From contig CM060125.1 of assembly GCA_030522415.1 (NCBI GenBank), positions 864,401-928,400 of the forward strand: DNA of 64,000 bases, read 5' to 3'. Both the position numbers and the translations under genes were made by a program. Origin of the DNA: Channallabes apus (Eukaryota > Chordata > Actinopteri > Siluriformes > Clariidae). Position 1 is the first letter of the stretch. Every line of letters begins with the position of its first letter. The notes beneath the pieces are model-generated. The model ran no database searches. It was not told where the DNA came from and saw only the letters and a program-made list of their open reading frames with translations. Shown here in pieces: positions 1 to 10,847 of this stretch.

Positions 1-1357
1 AAGAGACATAACAAACCGAGACATACTTTTGAGAAACATTTGAGAAATCTCAAGAGATGTACATGAGAAACAGAACTGCATTTGAAGGAGAATCAGGTGA
101 GTCATATACAAGACCATGATGAGATTAAAGTCAGATATACTGTAAATGAGATGCATGAAACACAAATGAGTAATATTATAGTTTTATTGAACATATAAAA
201 AATCCTCAATTGATAGCACACAGTGTAATAAATTTACAATTCACACAATATAACAGACACCAGCAAAATTTGGCAAATCAACACACTAAATGATGCAAAA
301 TGTCAACCAACCTGACAAAGATATTAAGTGTCACACTGCTCAACTCAAAGTATGATTTATACAAGAGTTACAGAAAGGACACAGCATTGTGACGATCTTC
401 CAGTGAAAGCAATCAGTCAAAAAGCAGATGGAAAATTCTACAGGAATATCGGTTGCTTGCTGTATGTAAGGACTACAGGAACAGGGCCAATGCCAGCAAA
501 ATTCTCTCACCGGCTACATCAGGGTTCTTTTTGTGGTGGACGTCCAACAAGTTCGTCCAAAGTCTGCAACTCCTGAAGCTGCTTAGTATCTAATGGAACA
601 ACAACAACAACAACAACAACAAAAAAAACACATTTGAGTTTTACCTAAACACCTTTCAGCTCTACTCCATTCCCAACTTTCTGAAGGTTGAGAGGTGGGC
701 TTGAGCTTGCTCATGGGCTGGTGCTTAATTATTAATTACCATATTTATATAATTCAGCTAAATATACCACAGTTTTTTTTTTTTTTTTTTACCACAGGCT
801 CTTACATTTTAACTCCTTGTCGAAAAAGTGAAACCCACCTTCACCCGCTTTGTCTTCTTGGTCTTCTTCTTTTTTATCTGCGGCAGGAAGTAGGTGGTGC
901 GCTACCGCCACCTAAAGGTCTGGAGGAATGATGGACGATGTTTTTTGCTGACTTGACACAGAGGCCTGAAAACAAAAATCCTTTCATTAACACACTGGTC
1001 ACTTACACATGTGCAGGCTTAGAGCATATGTGGGAGAAATTGTGGGAAATGATGTCTTTATTAGAATCTATATGTACTGTAGGCTTAATTGGGTTGGCCA
1101 TGAGAAAATGTTGAACATTTAGTCATGAATGTATAAACAAAAATAGGTTTGGCCTTATACTGTATGATAAGTGTACTGTATATAGAAATAACTGAACACG
1201 AACATTATCTCATTGCTTCACTTCTCGATAAAAAAATATTCTGTGTATTGTATTTTTGTTCTTTATTGGTAAGTTTAAGTATGTTTGCCATTCGCCAGAT
1301 TAATTTCAGTAAATTCATTAAGGTGTACACATTTGTAAAAGGTAAGCCATGTTGATG
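1..1357. other. Intronic sequence without a gene
   Basis: AT-rich single-copy-looking DNA. It holds a (CAA)n tract at about 597-622 and a T-run at 773-790. A short stretch near 890-925 containing ttaccgccacctaaaggt resembles the tail of a dispersed fish repeat, which I cannot name. Short open frames here show no recognisable domain or codon pattern, so no gene is called. Confidence 0.5.
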
Positions 1358-1599
1358 ATCTACTGCAGTGGTTCTCAAACTTTTTCTGTCATTCCCCACT
1401 TAAGGGGGTGAGCGAATTTTCAAGCCCCACTTGTCAACAAAATAATAACGAAATCGGCCAAGTTTACTGTTTATTGAAATATCAGTTTCTAAACCAATAC
1501 GATCAAACACCACCAAGTTAAAAAAAGATAAAATACACGTGCAATTGTTATAAAAGGCTTACGTTGTCACTTATCTTTGCATAATTGACCCCATGTTTA

Positions 1600-1860
1600 T
1601 TAGCTGCTCAGCAATCGTTTGTAGTTTTTTTTGCACTGGCCAATTCTGTATGTAACTTTGAATGAAGCCATTTGTGCTTTGCTGTCCACTGATTCAGATG
1701 TTACCATGTGATTCTCCTGCTGTCTGTATTCTGCCAGCTTTCTTTGAAAGAAGTCGAGTGGTTTATTAACGTGACTGGAGTGTGTTGTCTCTAAGTGTCT
1801 TTCTAATTTGTTGGGTCTCATGCGGTCTGCTGCCAGCGGTTTAAGACACAAAACACACAC
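1600..1860 (-). pseudogene. BED-type zinc-finger fragment (ZBED5-like) inside hAT-N2
   Basis: The minus strand encodes CVLC...RPNKLERHLETTH followed by KPLDFFQRKLAEY, QQENHM and KAQMASFKV. This order is typical of the N-terminal finger and following helix of ZBED5-like, hAT-derived proteins: Cys-x2-Cys, then His about five residues before the final His. The open frame is 86 aa and stops long before any RNase-H-like transposase core or C-terminal dimerisation domain, so it cannot be an active transposase. The equivalent frame in the second copy (49772-50047) is about as long, so the piece belongs to the element and is not a chance ORF. No start context or splice partner is evident. Confidence 0.7.
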
Positions 1861-2244
1861 TCGGGTCTCTCTTCTGCCCCCACCATCACCACCATGAATC
1901 CAAACTCAAGATAGACTTCATTAGTGGTGGGTGATATAACCAAAATCTTCTATCATGGTAGAAGCTATTTTCTACCTCAATAACGATATATATCACAATA
2001 TAGCAATTTGTATCTGAAAATGCATAAATAAAAATGAAAACACAAAGAAACTGTTTAACATAATGTAATTTTATATAAACTGTGAATTGCTGAGGTTTGC
2101 CGCATTTTTTTTTACTTTGGCCATATTCGTTGGATGTTTGTATTTCAGATGACAGAAAAGGTTTGACGTGTTTCCACCACTTGTTAAAACACTGCACTTG
2201 TGTACCTCGTAAATCACGTTCATCTCATTCGTATCACTTTTCTT

Positions 2245-2358
2245 CTACCCGAACCAATTCCACACCACAGACGAGGCACCTTTTCTCTTTACAATCTCCT
2301 CGTTGTTGGTTTCGTCACATGTAAGTAAACTCACTGCTGCTGCAGCGTCTTCTTCCAT
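2245..2358 (-). pseudogene. First BED-finger N-terminus, hAT-N2 copy 1
   Basis: Starting at the methionine at 2356-2358, the minus strand reads MEED, an acidic/alanine stretch, then RKGASSVVWNWFG and a stop. V-W-x-x-F/Y-G is how BED fingers begin in ZBED1/4-like hAT proteins. After the stop the same frame keeps KKSDT, and beyond it degraded sequence matches TSGGNTSNLF, the middle of a BED finger. The stop and a frameshift make it non-functional. It differs in type from the finger at 1600-1860, so this element carries pieces of two BED-like modules. Confidence 0.55.
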
Positions 2359-3078
2359 TGTCGAAGTGTATGTGAAGCCAAACACATCAAAAGTGGGATG
2401 AAACCACGGCACCCGATTGAACCGGATATCTGCGCAAATACAGCGCAGCGCGACTATCTGGATAGCGCAGTGATGATCTGGTTTATTCGCGCAGCCCGGT
2501 GGATCGCGCAGCGCCGCTCGAATCACAAACCTGCGCGACTCAATTTATTTAGAATGTCAGGACTGTTTAATATTGTTTCCGCCTTGCCATGCCTGGTTTG
2601 TACGTGCGCATCCCAGCGGGGTAAAATGTATTTTGATGGTCGGCGCGGTTTATTTCTGTCAGAGTCGCGCAGCGCTGCCCAGTGGCTCGCGCAGGTTTGT
2701 GATTCGAGCAGCGCTGCTGAAGTTGGCCCGACGTTAAACCGTTATTGTTCCACTATGGTTCCACTTTTTCTCCCGGCCCACAACTGATGTTATTTTAAAT
2801 TTACTTGTATTAATGATCCATTTATTTGTGTGTGATTGTTTAGTTTTTTCCTATTATTTTCCACTAATTTCCTCCCGTTCATTGCGGCCCACCTGTCATG
2901 TCTGTATTCCCCACTAGTGGGGCCCCACACTTTGAGAACCACTGATCTAGGGACACCTGGGTGTACTGTATAATAATATAACTGGTGGTTGGATTTTTTA
3001 AATAAAGAAACAAGATTTTGAATTAAAACATTTATCTATTACAAAGCAATTTTGTAACTGACTTTAGTATCATATCTA

Positions 3079-3450
3079 CACTAACGTTCAAAAGTTTGGA
3101 GTCACTTGCAAATTTCTTTGTTTTTGTTTAGTGATTTATTTTCTACATTCTACAACAATACTGTGGATTTCAAAACTATAAAATAACACATATGGAATTT
3201 GGTAATTACGTAACAACAAGAAAAACACCAGTTAGTTGTTATTGTAAGACACAGAGGTCGGCAGCTCAGATTAGAGGCGTTATGAAGTCTTTACAGAGCA
3301 GAAGTAGCAGAAACATCTCAATATCAACTGTTCAAAGGAGATTCATGCAGTTTTTGGACGCCTTCAGCAAAACTTTACAATGTAGAAAGAAATAAACATC
3401 AGGAACCATCATGGAGTTAGAAAGGGAGCCCAAATTTTTGAACAGTAGTG
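3079..3450 (+). mobile_element. Internally deleted Tc1-like element
   Basis: The left end cactaacgttcaaaagtttg and the right end tttttgaacagtagtg are imperfect inverted repeats flanked by TA (3077-3078 and 3451-3452), the Tc1/mariner target. The first bases are the familiar 'CACTACCGTTCAAAAGTTTG' type of fish Tc1 terminus. The 372-bp interior keeps only a scrap of the transposase DNA-binding half; the plus frame reads NISISTVQRRF at about 3313-3345. It is far shorter than a 1.3-1.6 kb full element and encodes no DDE catalytic domain. Confidence 0.75.
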
Positions 3451-3452
3451 TA

Positions 3453-4350
3453 TATATCTTCATTTCACAGATTCAACCTACTAACCCTCCCCTTCATCTA
3501 GCTGTATTTGAAGAGTAAGAAGAAGTATATAAAAAAGTAATAAACACTCTTTAGTGTAGATGGCACTGCTTTTAGAGAACCCTAACCAAATGCACCTAAA
3601 TGCACAGTTTACTAGTACTGTATACTTTATGTGGGAAACACTGCTTTGGGGAAACAAAACGTATGTGAGTCGCACACAAGACGAATATGAACTATCTGTG
3701 AGATTTAGAGGTAATGAGCCATATTTGAGACACATTTGAAAAGATTGAGAAAACGGCTAAAATCTCATTCATGTCTGAAAGACGGCTCACTAGGAGACAG
3801 AGACGAGATTAACATGAGATCTCATATTGGAGTTTCTTTGCTATTTGTGTTTTTGTACTTGCACGTCAATTAACAGTTAAAGATTCATGACTTGTGTGGG
3901 GGGTAAGGAAACAGTTCACTGGGCAATAGACGTGTGGAGCAATTGTTTATACAAGGTTATTTTTCAGGACGTTATTATGACATCTGTGTGCTAGTTAAAC
4001 AGCTTGTGGATAGGCTAAAAAAACGGCAGCTAATTTACACTTGCAATAAAATCAGCTTCACCTTTAGTTATTATCTAAAAATATTTACTACAGACAGTTA
4101 AAAAAGCCTGAAATTAAATGGTTTATGGCCATTTATTTACATTTATAAGAGCAAGCGAGGCCCTTGTGGTTATTACGAGTCTGCTGTTTGTTAAAACCAA
4201 ACTGGAATAATAAAGATAAGAGATGGTGCAGGACGAGAGGAAATTTCTGAGCTCTTAAGTAAACACAGCTCTGCGAGTTAGAAAAGTTCATCCAGTAGTC
4301 ACTCCACTTCTATCTTTTCTCCTTTGAAATATGTACAGAATAAGTCCATA
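3453..4350. other. Intronic sequence, nothing recognised
   Basis: AT-rich sequence with no repeat ends, splice-framed open frame or RNA gene that I can identify. The 84-aa minus-strand open frame at 3481-3735 has no family features and is treated as chance. Confidence 0.5.
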
Positions 4351-4715
4351 CAGTCGCCTCTTAAAGTATTGGAACAGCAATATGTTTTAGCAGTAACCTG
4401 AAGACATTTGAGTTTGAAATCAAAAGGTGAGTACGAGACAGTAGATCAGAACGTCTCCTTTAATTTACTGATATTCACATCTATATGAGTTAAACAACAT
4501 AGAACGGGGTACATTTTGATTTCTACCCATTTTTATGTGATCTCTAACACTGACCCATGTGTGTTCTTGTTGCTAAAGCGTGTGCCATGTTAAATTCTGC
4601 TTTAAAAGGTTAATAGCTCCGAATTCGTACTCTTCACACTCTGGGTTTACTAGAGTATTCTGTGAATACTGCAGTAGTTAAAAAGGATAAACCAGCATGA
4701 ATACTTAAGTCTGTA
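4351..4715 (+). mobile_element. Tc1 family A, 5' fragment
   Basis: It begins with cagtcgcctcttaaagtatt directly after TA. It then follows the 5' inverted repeat and leader of a widespread fish Tc1 family whose RNA-like strand contains 'agtattggaac', 'gaagacatttgagtttgaaatcaaaag' (in two pieces here) and 'atattcacatctatatgagttaaacaac'. The match fades near 4715 at the start of the transposase gene. A better-preserved copy of the same segment runs from 18020. It is degenerate and inactive; a middle piece of the same family appears at 5586-5745 in the same orientation. Confidence 0.65.
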
Positions 4716-4804
4716 GAGTTAAAGCAAACTCTTTTCAAAGTGAAAACAAACACTAGCCAATAGAATTTAGTTTGGCCTGGAGAATAAAGCTTGATTTAAA
4801 TTTC

Positions 4805-4865
4805 CAGCCGGTGTGCACAGAGTATGCATGTTCTTTGTAGGTTTCCTACAAGTATTCCAGTTTCA
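4805..4865 (+). mobile_element. SINE fragment (Mermaid/DANA-like)
   Basis: About 60 bp match the middle of the tRNA-headed SINE seen whole at 43980-44335: 'gtgcacagagtatgcatgtt', then a diverged 'ggtttcctacaagtattcc'. Both ends are missing. Confidence 0.55.
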
Positions 4866-4988
4866 GCATTATGTCATCACGTCCTAAATGCTGTAGTATG
4901 CTAGTAAAGGTGCTTTTCCTTTATTGCTCTGATGTCACACAAGCAACTGAAAACGGTTCATTAGCTGCCAACTTCTTAGTAATTCTTA

Positions 4989-5147
4989 CCCAATGCCCAA
5001 ACCCCAGTGCCAGTCCCAAGTTCGGATAAAATGTAAGGGTTGCGTCAGGAAGGGTATCCGGCATAAAACCTGTGACAAGTTTTGCGGATCAGATGGTACA
5101 CTGTGGAGACCCCTCGACAGGAGCAGCCGAAAGTCCAACAACAACAT
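4989..5147 (+). mobile_element. RTE-like LINE 3' tail
   Basis: It contains the conserved tail elements 'gttgcgtcaggaagggtatc', 'ggcataaaacctgtg', 'ctgtggagacccct' and 'aggagcagccgaaag' followed by (caa)n. The same 'gcgacccctgaaagggaacagccgaaag' type of ending (interrupted here for length) follows the LINE coding end at 23970-24326, which fixes strand and family. No coding part remains. Confidence 0.65.
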
Positions 5148-5224
5148 TAAACAAGAGACACTCAATAAAACATACACAAATAATTTGGCTGGTTAAAGGA
5201 CATTTAGGCTCTGTCTGTATTTTT

Positions 5225-5460
5225 ACAAGTCTTGTAAAACATTGGATCGCAAATGTTTTGCAAGACAAGCGCAAAAAATTGTAATACATTTTAACTTGAT
5301 AAATGAACGAGGTTTTGAAATACGAGTAGCACTTATACCCTGTGTGTGCCAAGCGTCACATGATCACAGCTGAGCCAATGGTTCTTTTCTCTCTTGCTCT
5401 GCAGGATTGTGGATAACCTTATGGGGAAATTCGCTTTGATATATGAGTGCTTTGGATTAA
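5225..5460. mobile_element. TIR DNA transposon fragment ('ccaaggttccactg' family)
   Basis: The stretch 'gagcgtcacatgatcacaac' and its neighbours recur at 44605 onward, here as 'aagcgtcacatgatcacagc', followed by 'tgagccaatggttc' and the 'ctttgatatatgagtgctt' terminal region. The middle that the 44.6-kb copy keeps is absent. The true end (caatccaaggttccactg) is not preserved here. I cannot see coding capacity. Confidence 0.5.
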
Positions 5461-5585
5461 CTGTATGTGTTTACTAAAATTATGGCATGATAGGGGTGTG
5501 GCCCAATGACTTGCACAGGGTAGCAGAAACACTTGCCCAACATACTTTTTTTACTGGTCCCTGGGCTATCACATTGCTTAGCCCA

Positions 5586-5745
5586 CCAGATTAACCTCTA
5601 CTAAAGTAATGTAAAGGCCAAAGTATGGAGAGAAAAAAGGATCTGGTCATGATTCAAAACATGCAAGCTCATCGGTCAAGCATGGTGGAGGTAGTATCAT
5701 AGCTTAAAGTTGCACGGCTGCTTCGGGAACGGGCACACTAATCTA
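5586..5745 (+). mobile_element. Tc1 family A, transposase middle fragment
   Basis: It holds 'gattaacctctac', 'ggccaaagtatggag', 'aaaggatctggtcatgattc', 'aagcatggtggaggtag' and 'gcacggctgcttcgggaacg'. Translated piecewise this is the Tc1 stretch leading to KHGGG and the GCTASGTG-like motif of the catalytic domain. Frameshifts and small deletions are frequent. It is followed directly by a fragment of a different Tc1 family. Confidence 0.65.
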
Positions 5746-5789
5746 TTCATGGTGTCTGTAAGGTACAATTTGCCCAGATCTCTATTTGA

Positions 5790-5996
5790 TCAAGCAGCTG
5801 TGTGCTGGCCAAACAAGTCTGATCCATGGAGGCTCCACAGCACAACTTACTAAGGTTGATCTGCTACTAATGTCTTGGTGACAGATACCACACCACACAT
5901 TCAGAGGTCTTGTGGAGTCCAGGTGAAGAAAAGGAGGACCTACTGTACACAGTATTGGACAGGTGGTTGTAATGTTATGGATGATTGGTGTATTTC
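5790..5996 (+). mobile_element. Tc1 family B, 3' end fragment
   Basis: It contains 'aaacaagtctgatccatgg', 'ctgctactaatgtcttggtg', 'agataccacaccacac', 'gtcttgtggagtcca' and ends 'gtggttgtaatgttatggat...gattggtgta'. This is the 3' transposase tail and terminal repeat of a fish Tc1/mariner family. The same family occurs at 19665-21443 (+) and 28932-30684 (-). Heavily mutated. Confidence 0.7.
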
Positions 5997-6064
5997 TGCA
6001 ATCATAATAAAATATCACTGGATGGGAAACCAAAAAACAGAATTCCTGGTTCAGTAAGCTCCAT

Positions 6065-6652
6065 GGTCCGTGTACTTTTTGGTATTTGAAATTATCGTTT
6101 AAAAAAGAAAACAAAAAAATAAAAGTAAACGCTTATTTGACTTGTAATTAAAATAAAACAATAATGGAAAATGAAAACGGTTGTTTTTCCATGTTTACTT
6201 TTGTGTATCAGAAAGAAATAATGGAAGAAAAAAAAAAACAGAAACGAATCGTTATTTAATTAGTAAGAAGCCGGAAGTTGTTAGAGCGAGGTGTCCATCA
6301 CACGGCACCTCACCTGCAGCTAACGCTAAAGATAATTCAGAGGTTTTAAGCCGCTGCAAAAGACTGATTTGCTGGGCAAGTACTGACATCACGACTACTT
6401 TTATTACACGTACATTAGCTGTGTGATGATAGATGTGATACTGATTTATTCTAAATATATTTAAGGTTATACTTTGTAATTTATTATAGCATGTAACTCA
6501 AGGGTAGAGAGAGTGTATACTCATGATAACCAGGATAGTCTCTCTCTCTCTCTTTTTTTTTTTTTAACCCACTCAAACATCCGGTTTTATGGTGTACATA
6601 TCAAACACACAGGTACAGCGATTATAGGACACCACACTCATGGTTATTCATG

Positions 6653-6743
<91 letters not shown>

Positions 6744-7321
6744 CAGCATCCGCATATGATGGGGAAACACAATATCCTGAAGTCCATGATATACTGTATG
6801 GATATCCATGATAAAACAGACATACATAATTGGCACAGCACATATAATACTATCACTTTTACATTAAATAATGTATCTGAATTGGTTATTTTTCTTTAAT
6901 TTCACAAAGTATGGATCCTTGAAGTTTATTACAAATGTTAAGTGGGTGAATTGATTTCCAGGAGTCTCTTGTTAAAAATAGTGTTTAAAAAAACATCATG
7001 TCACTGTATTACCTAAGCACACGTGTCTCTGAGTCAGTTTCAGACATCCATGATACTTCCACAGCCAGGAGGGAAACAGATCTTCCTGATCATCAACAGA
7101 AGAAGAGATACTTCCGGTTTTAGAGAACGAAAATGCAGCTATTTTTTCGTTTCTAAGCTGTAGAACTTTCTTTATTCAAAGTATAAACGAGAAAAGAAAA
7201 TCAAGTCTAATTTTAAAAAGGTGTCTGACATTTTAAAATGAAAAAAATATATAACTCTCATTTTAATTTTTTGATTTTTGTTTATAAAAAGAAACTACAA
7301 ATACCAAAAAGTACACGGACC
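6065..7321. mobile_element. TIR element with 6-bp target duplication, unclassified
   Basis: The left end ggtccgtgtactttttggta and the right end taccaaaaagtacacggacc are perfect 20-bp inverted repeats that continue with lower identity inward. The hexamer CTCCAT stands directly outside both ends (6059-6064 and 7322-7327). A 6-bp duplication is not the hallmark of Tc1 (TA), hAT (8 bp), Harbinger (3 bp) or piggyBac (TTAA), so I leave the superfamily open. The interior has a (TATC)n array, CT/T runs and no transposase. Confidence 0.75.
6653..6743. repeat. (TATC)n tetranucleotide microsatellite
   Basis: About 22 uninterrupted repeats of tcta/tatc lie inside the TIR element 6065-7321. The (YLSI)n open frame across it is an artefact of the repeat. 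Confidence 0.95.
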
Positions 7322-7327
7322 CTCCAT

Positions 7328-8367
7328 GTTGATACCAAGTTGATTACTGTATCATGTCCAGTTGCTGAGCCATGTGAGTGTGAGTTGGTCTACGACGAGG
7401 GCCTCATAATGTAGTGTATTTATAAGGAGGGGGTCAGCTTCATGACATTAGGATTTCACTACTACCCCTAAAAATAATTTCCCTAGCAGTGTGGATTTGT
7501 AAAAAAAAAAAAAAAAAATTATAAATAAAAATTTCTAATACAACTCAAGTAACTTCAGCCTGGATAGTGTTTGTTAAAGAGCTTTAAAACAATGTTTAAG
7601 GTTAAACTTTAAATTCTGTAGAAGGATAAGGAAGAGAAAGTATTTATAAACCAACTTTTGCAGAAATTGAAAATGTAAACAATTTCACCTACTGCACTCG
7701 ATTGGCCAAAACTAACCTGTGTGACTTAATACGTTACTTGATATGACGGATCACAATTGTGATCTAACGATTCCAAGACAAACCATACAGGACAAAGATG
7801 AGAAAGAGAGAGTGTGTGTGTGTGTGTGAGACAGAGAGTGATATCACTTTTTCATCTTTTACCATTTGTACTAACTTACATCATTCTCTTTAGTGTTGAT
7901 CTGGTGATTTCCCCAGGTACTCTATCAAGCAGCATATGTAAAGGATCCCTGGTCATTCTAGGGTTGTCTGACATGGCAAAAGAAATATTATACTGTCATA
8001 TCATTTCACTTTCATCCCTTTATTGTCTTGTCAAGATTAACTGTCAGATGAGCTTTCGAGTTAACGCAAAACTCTGAAATAAGATATAAGCAAACAGAAA
8101 CCCTGTTGAAGAGTCTTAAGTTACTGTCGATAGCCTGAAACTCAACGATTATCTCCCTCGAAGTGCATATCCACCATAGACATAACCTGCGACTTCAGAT
8201 GCACCATCGTTATTCTGTAAAACTCATGCCGGATCTAATATACAAGACCTCTGCTCGCTCATCAGGGACAGTTTGATCACTTTGATTTATACATACAGTA
8301 TTTCCTCACACATTTCAAACTCATTTACCTTTATTTTCTTTTTGATTCTGTAAAGCTGCTTTGCGAC
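7328..8367. other. Intronic sequence, nothing coding recognised
   Basis: AT-rich, with an A-run at about 7501-7518 and a short TG run near 7810-7828. No element ends or exon-like open frame with splice sites are seen. Confidence 0.5.
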
Positions 8368-8500
8368 TGTTTTAGCACTATCGCCTTGTACCTCCAGTGT
8401 CCGGGTTCGAGTTCTGCCTTGGGGTCTGTGTGCATAGAGTTTGCATGTTCGTCCCGTGCTTAACGGGTTTCCTCCTGATACTCCGGTTTCCACCAGGTGT
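8368..8500 (+). mobile_element. SINE fragment, tRNA-like head (Mermaid/DANA-like)
   Basis: It follows the SINE head seen at 43980: 'ttagcactatcgccttgtac', B-box-like 'gggttcgagttc', 'gtgtgcatagagtttgcatg' and 'ggtttcctcctgatactcc'. The A-box end and the 3' half are missing. Confidence 0.7.
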
Positions 8501-9389
8501 TTCAGTGGTGTCCCAAAAGCAGCTTTCCTAAAGATTGGAATCAGGTCTATTTTTTCATAGAAGCTACTTTTAGTAAACATCAGAAAGCAGTTCACCAATC
8601 AAATAGTGCTTTTGTTTTTTACACAACCGAACAAGTAAGTACATCGAAACATACAAAAGATACAATGTAATTAAGAGGAATAAATTAATGTATAAAAATC
8701 AGTGAATAAAATGATAACTTTCAGGGAGATACGATACAATACGAAGAAAGTGGTACATGAATATACAGATAAGACAGGAACTTTATTAAACTAAATGGTT
8801 GTGACATTTTATTTGTAATTTGTAGTTGTACATTCAAACCAAAGATGCATACAGTATACTAAGCTGCAAAAAAGCACTTTGATTTGGATAAAAGTGTTCA
8901 ACCATTCAAAGAAAGGTCTCTAAACAACCATTGGCTGAGCATTTTTTTTTATTATGAATATTTATATCAGGCCAGTTGTCAAGTCAACACTACCAGTGGG
9001 ACATAAACCTGCTCAAAGGAGGAAAGAAAACTGTGTCGCGCAAGCAACATCAGAGATCTGCTCCCGGGTGGAAATCTGGAGTAAGAGTCTTTAATTGGAT
9101 AATTACTGCCATGATTAATATGTTTCAGCTGCAACAATTCTTTTATCCCTAACTGAGGCAGCGAGGAGCTTCCCAATTTTTAAACAACCATGTTGAAGAC
9201 GTAGCCTGGGAAGCGTCAAATTATAGGCCTGCATAAAGCAAAGAAAACAGCTTCCATAAATGAATGCAAAAATCAATAAATCTTCCTGATGCTGAGTCCC
9301 TGAGTCACTGTGTAAGACTACCATCGGTCTGAAAACTCAGCAGAGGAGGTTCTTTTTGTGTGCGTGACAGAGGATTGCTCATTTACGTA
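8501..9389. other. Intronic sequence with an enhancer-like block
   Basis: No gene is seen. From about 8935 to 9320 the sequence is free of repeats and microsatellites. It carries closely spaced homeodomain-type cores (tttaattggataattact at 9089-9106, gattaatatg), an E-box cagctg (9126-9131) and ataaatgaatg. This texture is common in conserved developmental enhancers. Conservation itself cannot be judged from one sequence. Confidence 0.3.
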
Positions 9390-9835
9390 CAGTAATTAAG
9401 GAAAAGGTAGGTCTTTAGATGTGGTTTAAAGACAGCCAGTGACTCAAGTGTGCAGACATCTAGAGGAAGTTGGTTCTACCAGCACGGTGCCAGAACAGAA
9501 CAGAGTTTTGATGCATGTCTTCCTTGTATCCTGAGAGATGGTGGGACCATTCGAGCAGCGCTAGTGGAATGGAAAGAGTGTGGCGGTGGAGTGTGAGAGG
9601 GGATAAGTGCTTTGAGGTAAGTGTATGCTGGGGTGTTTTTAGTTTTGTAGGCAAGCATCAGCGTTTTGAATTCGATGCAGGCAGCTACAGGAAGCCAGTG
9701 GAGGGAGCGGAGTAATGGGATGGTGCAGGAGAACGAAGAAAGTTTAAACAAGTTGTGAAGCTGCATTATGGATCAGTTGCTGGGTTGAATGACACTCAGA
9801 AGCAGACGTACGTGCCAGGAGCGAGGTGCAGTTTT
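9390..9835 (-). mobile_element. L2/CR1-like LINE, C-terminal coding end
   Basis: On the minus strand the 9476-9766 frame reads LLRSLHWLPVAACIEFKTLM, AYKTKNTPAYTYLKAL, then SAARMVPPSLRIQGRHASKL and SVLAPCW. A second frame continues NQLPLDV, ESLAVFKPHLKTYLF. The order LHWLPV...FKTL...Y...SLR...S..AP.WN.LPL...FK..LKT is the conserved C-terminus after the reverse transcriptase in L2/CR1-group LINEs of fish. It is 5'-truncated, with no RT or endonuclease left, and carries a frameshift near 9480. Confidence 0.75.
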
Positions 9836-10847
9836 GAAACTAGAGAGAAATCATTCTAATAATAAGAAGAATAAAAAAAGTTTAGCCTTTATTCCCATCT
9901 ACTCCCTACTGTAGCTGTGGGTGCCTTTATTTCATTTTCAGGAGATGTACATCACTGCTGTTTGGCTAAATGCCATTACCTTCTATTCGTTATTCTCTCT
10001 CTTTCTCTCTCAGATTATGAAAATAAGACGATGAGAGAAAAAGTTCCCCGTCTTAATTCTAATGCTGCTTGCATCCACCTTGCATTTTAGATTTGCGTGT
10101 CCTAGCCCCTCTGTGACCTGCGTTCATTTTGGCCCTGGTGTTTAAACTGTCTGGTGAAAGACCAAAACTAGACCGCAGGAGTTTCTTGTGTTTATTTTAT
10201 TAGACTGTCTCCATGACCATCTGCTTAAGACAGTAAAGGACAGTAATTGCGTTTATTTATTTATTTATTTATTTATTTTTCTTCCACATATTCACTATAA
10301 TCACAAAAAATGTGCATGTTTGCAACAATGTATCTTTTGAAATAATTGAAAATAATGTTAATACAGTACAGATTTCTTAACTTTTCACATGGTGCCATGA
10401 TATAAAAAAAAAGCAGTTGGTTCAAGTAACTTATTGTACAATTATGAGCCTTCAAATCTGGCAATGTGCAGACACGTGGCATTTTATTGCGATAAACCGA
10501 ACAATTCAAACTGAATGTGCAGACATGTTACATCGTCTCTGCCATCCCTAATAACAGAAGATTCATTCTATTTTTTTCTGCATGCATTTCCATGAAAGTG
10601 CACTTGAGCATTATCTCATATGTCTGAGTGTTTACGCGTCTGCAGACTACGTGAAAGTGGTAAGTTTGCTTCCACTGCAACAAGGTGAAGCTGATGGCAA
10701 CTTCAATAATTCACTAAGCCTCCGTGTCTTTGATATTCATTTTTATGGTGGTCTGTCTGTGCACTGTTTGCCACCACACTATGATGTTAGCATGAATAAT
10801 GCATGCTGTATGATTTTACACAGGCTTCAGGTAACAGAAGAAGAAGA
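9836..10847. other. Intronic sequence, nothing coding recognised
   Basis: It holds a (TTTA)n tract at about 10254-10277 and AT-rich DNA. The 139-aa open frame at 10582-11001 has no domain and runs into the G-rich tract, so it is not called a gene. Confidence 0.5.

Larger units (their letters stand above)
1366..2944 (-). mobile_element. hAT-type element N2, copy 1, non-autonomous
   Basis: The ends are inverted repeats: the left begins cagtggttctcaaac and the right finishes tttgagaaccactg. The flanking octamers are atctactg (1358-1365) and atctaggg (2945-2952), an 8-bp duplication with two changes. These are the end and target features of hAT transposons. The interior is not a full transposase. 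On the minus strand it has a CpG-rich block near the right end, then a short BED-finger-like start, then a second finger-like piece. A second copy lies at 49530-51435. It is probably a deletion derivative moved by a hAT transposase supplied elsewhere. Confidence 0.85.

Noticed and set aside
6513..6899. 128-aa open frame with (YLSI)n
   Set aside because: Microsatellite translation inside a transposon.
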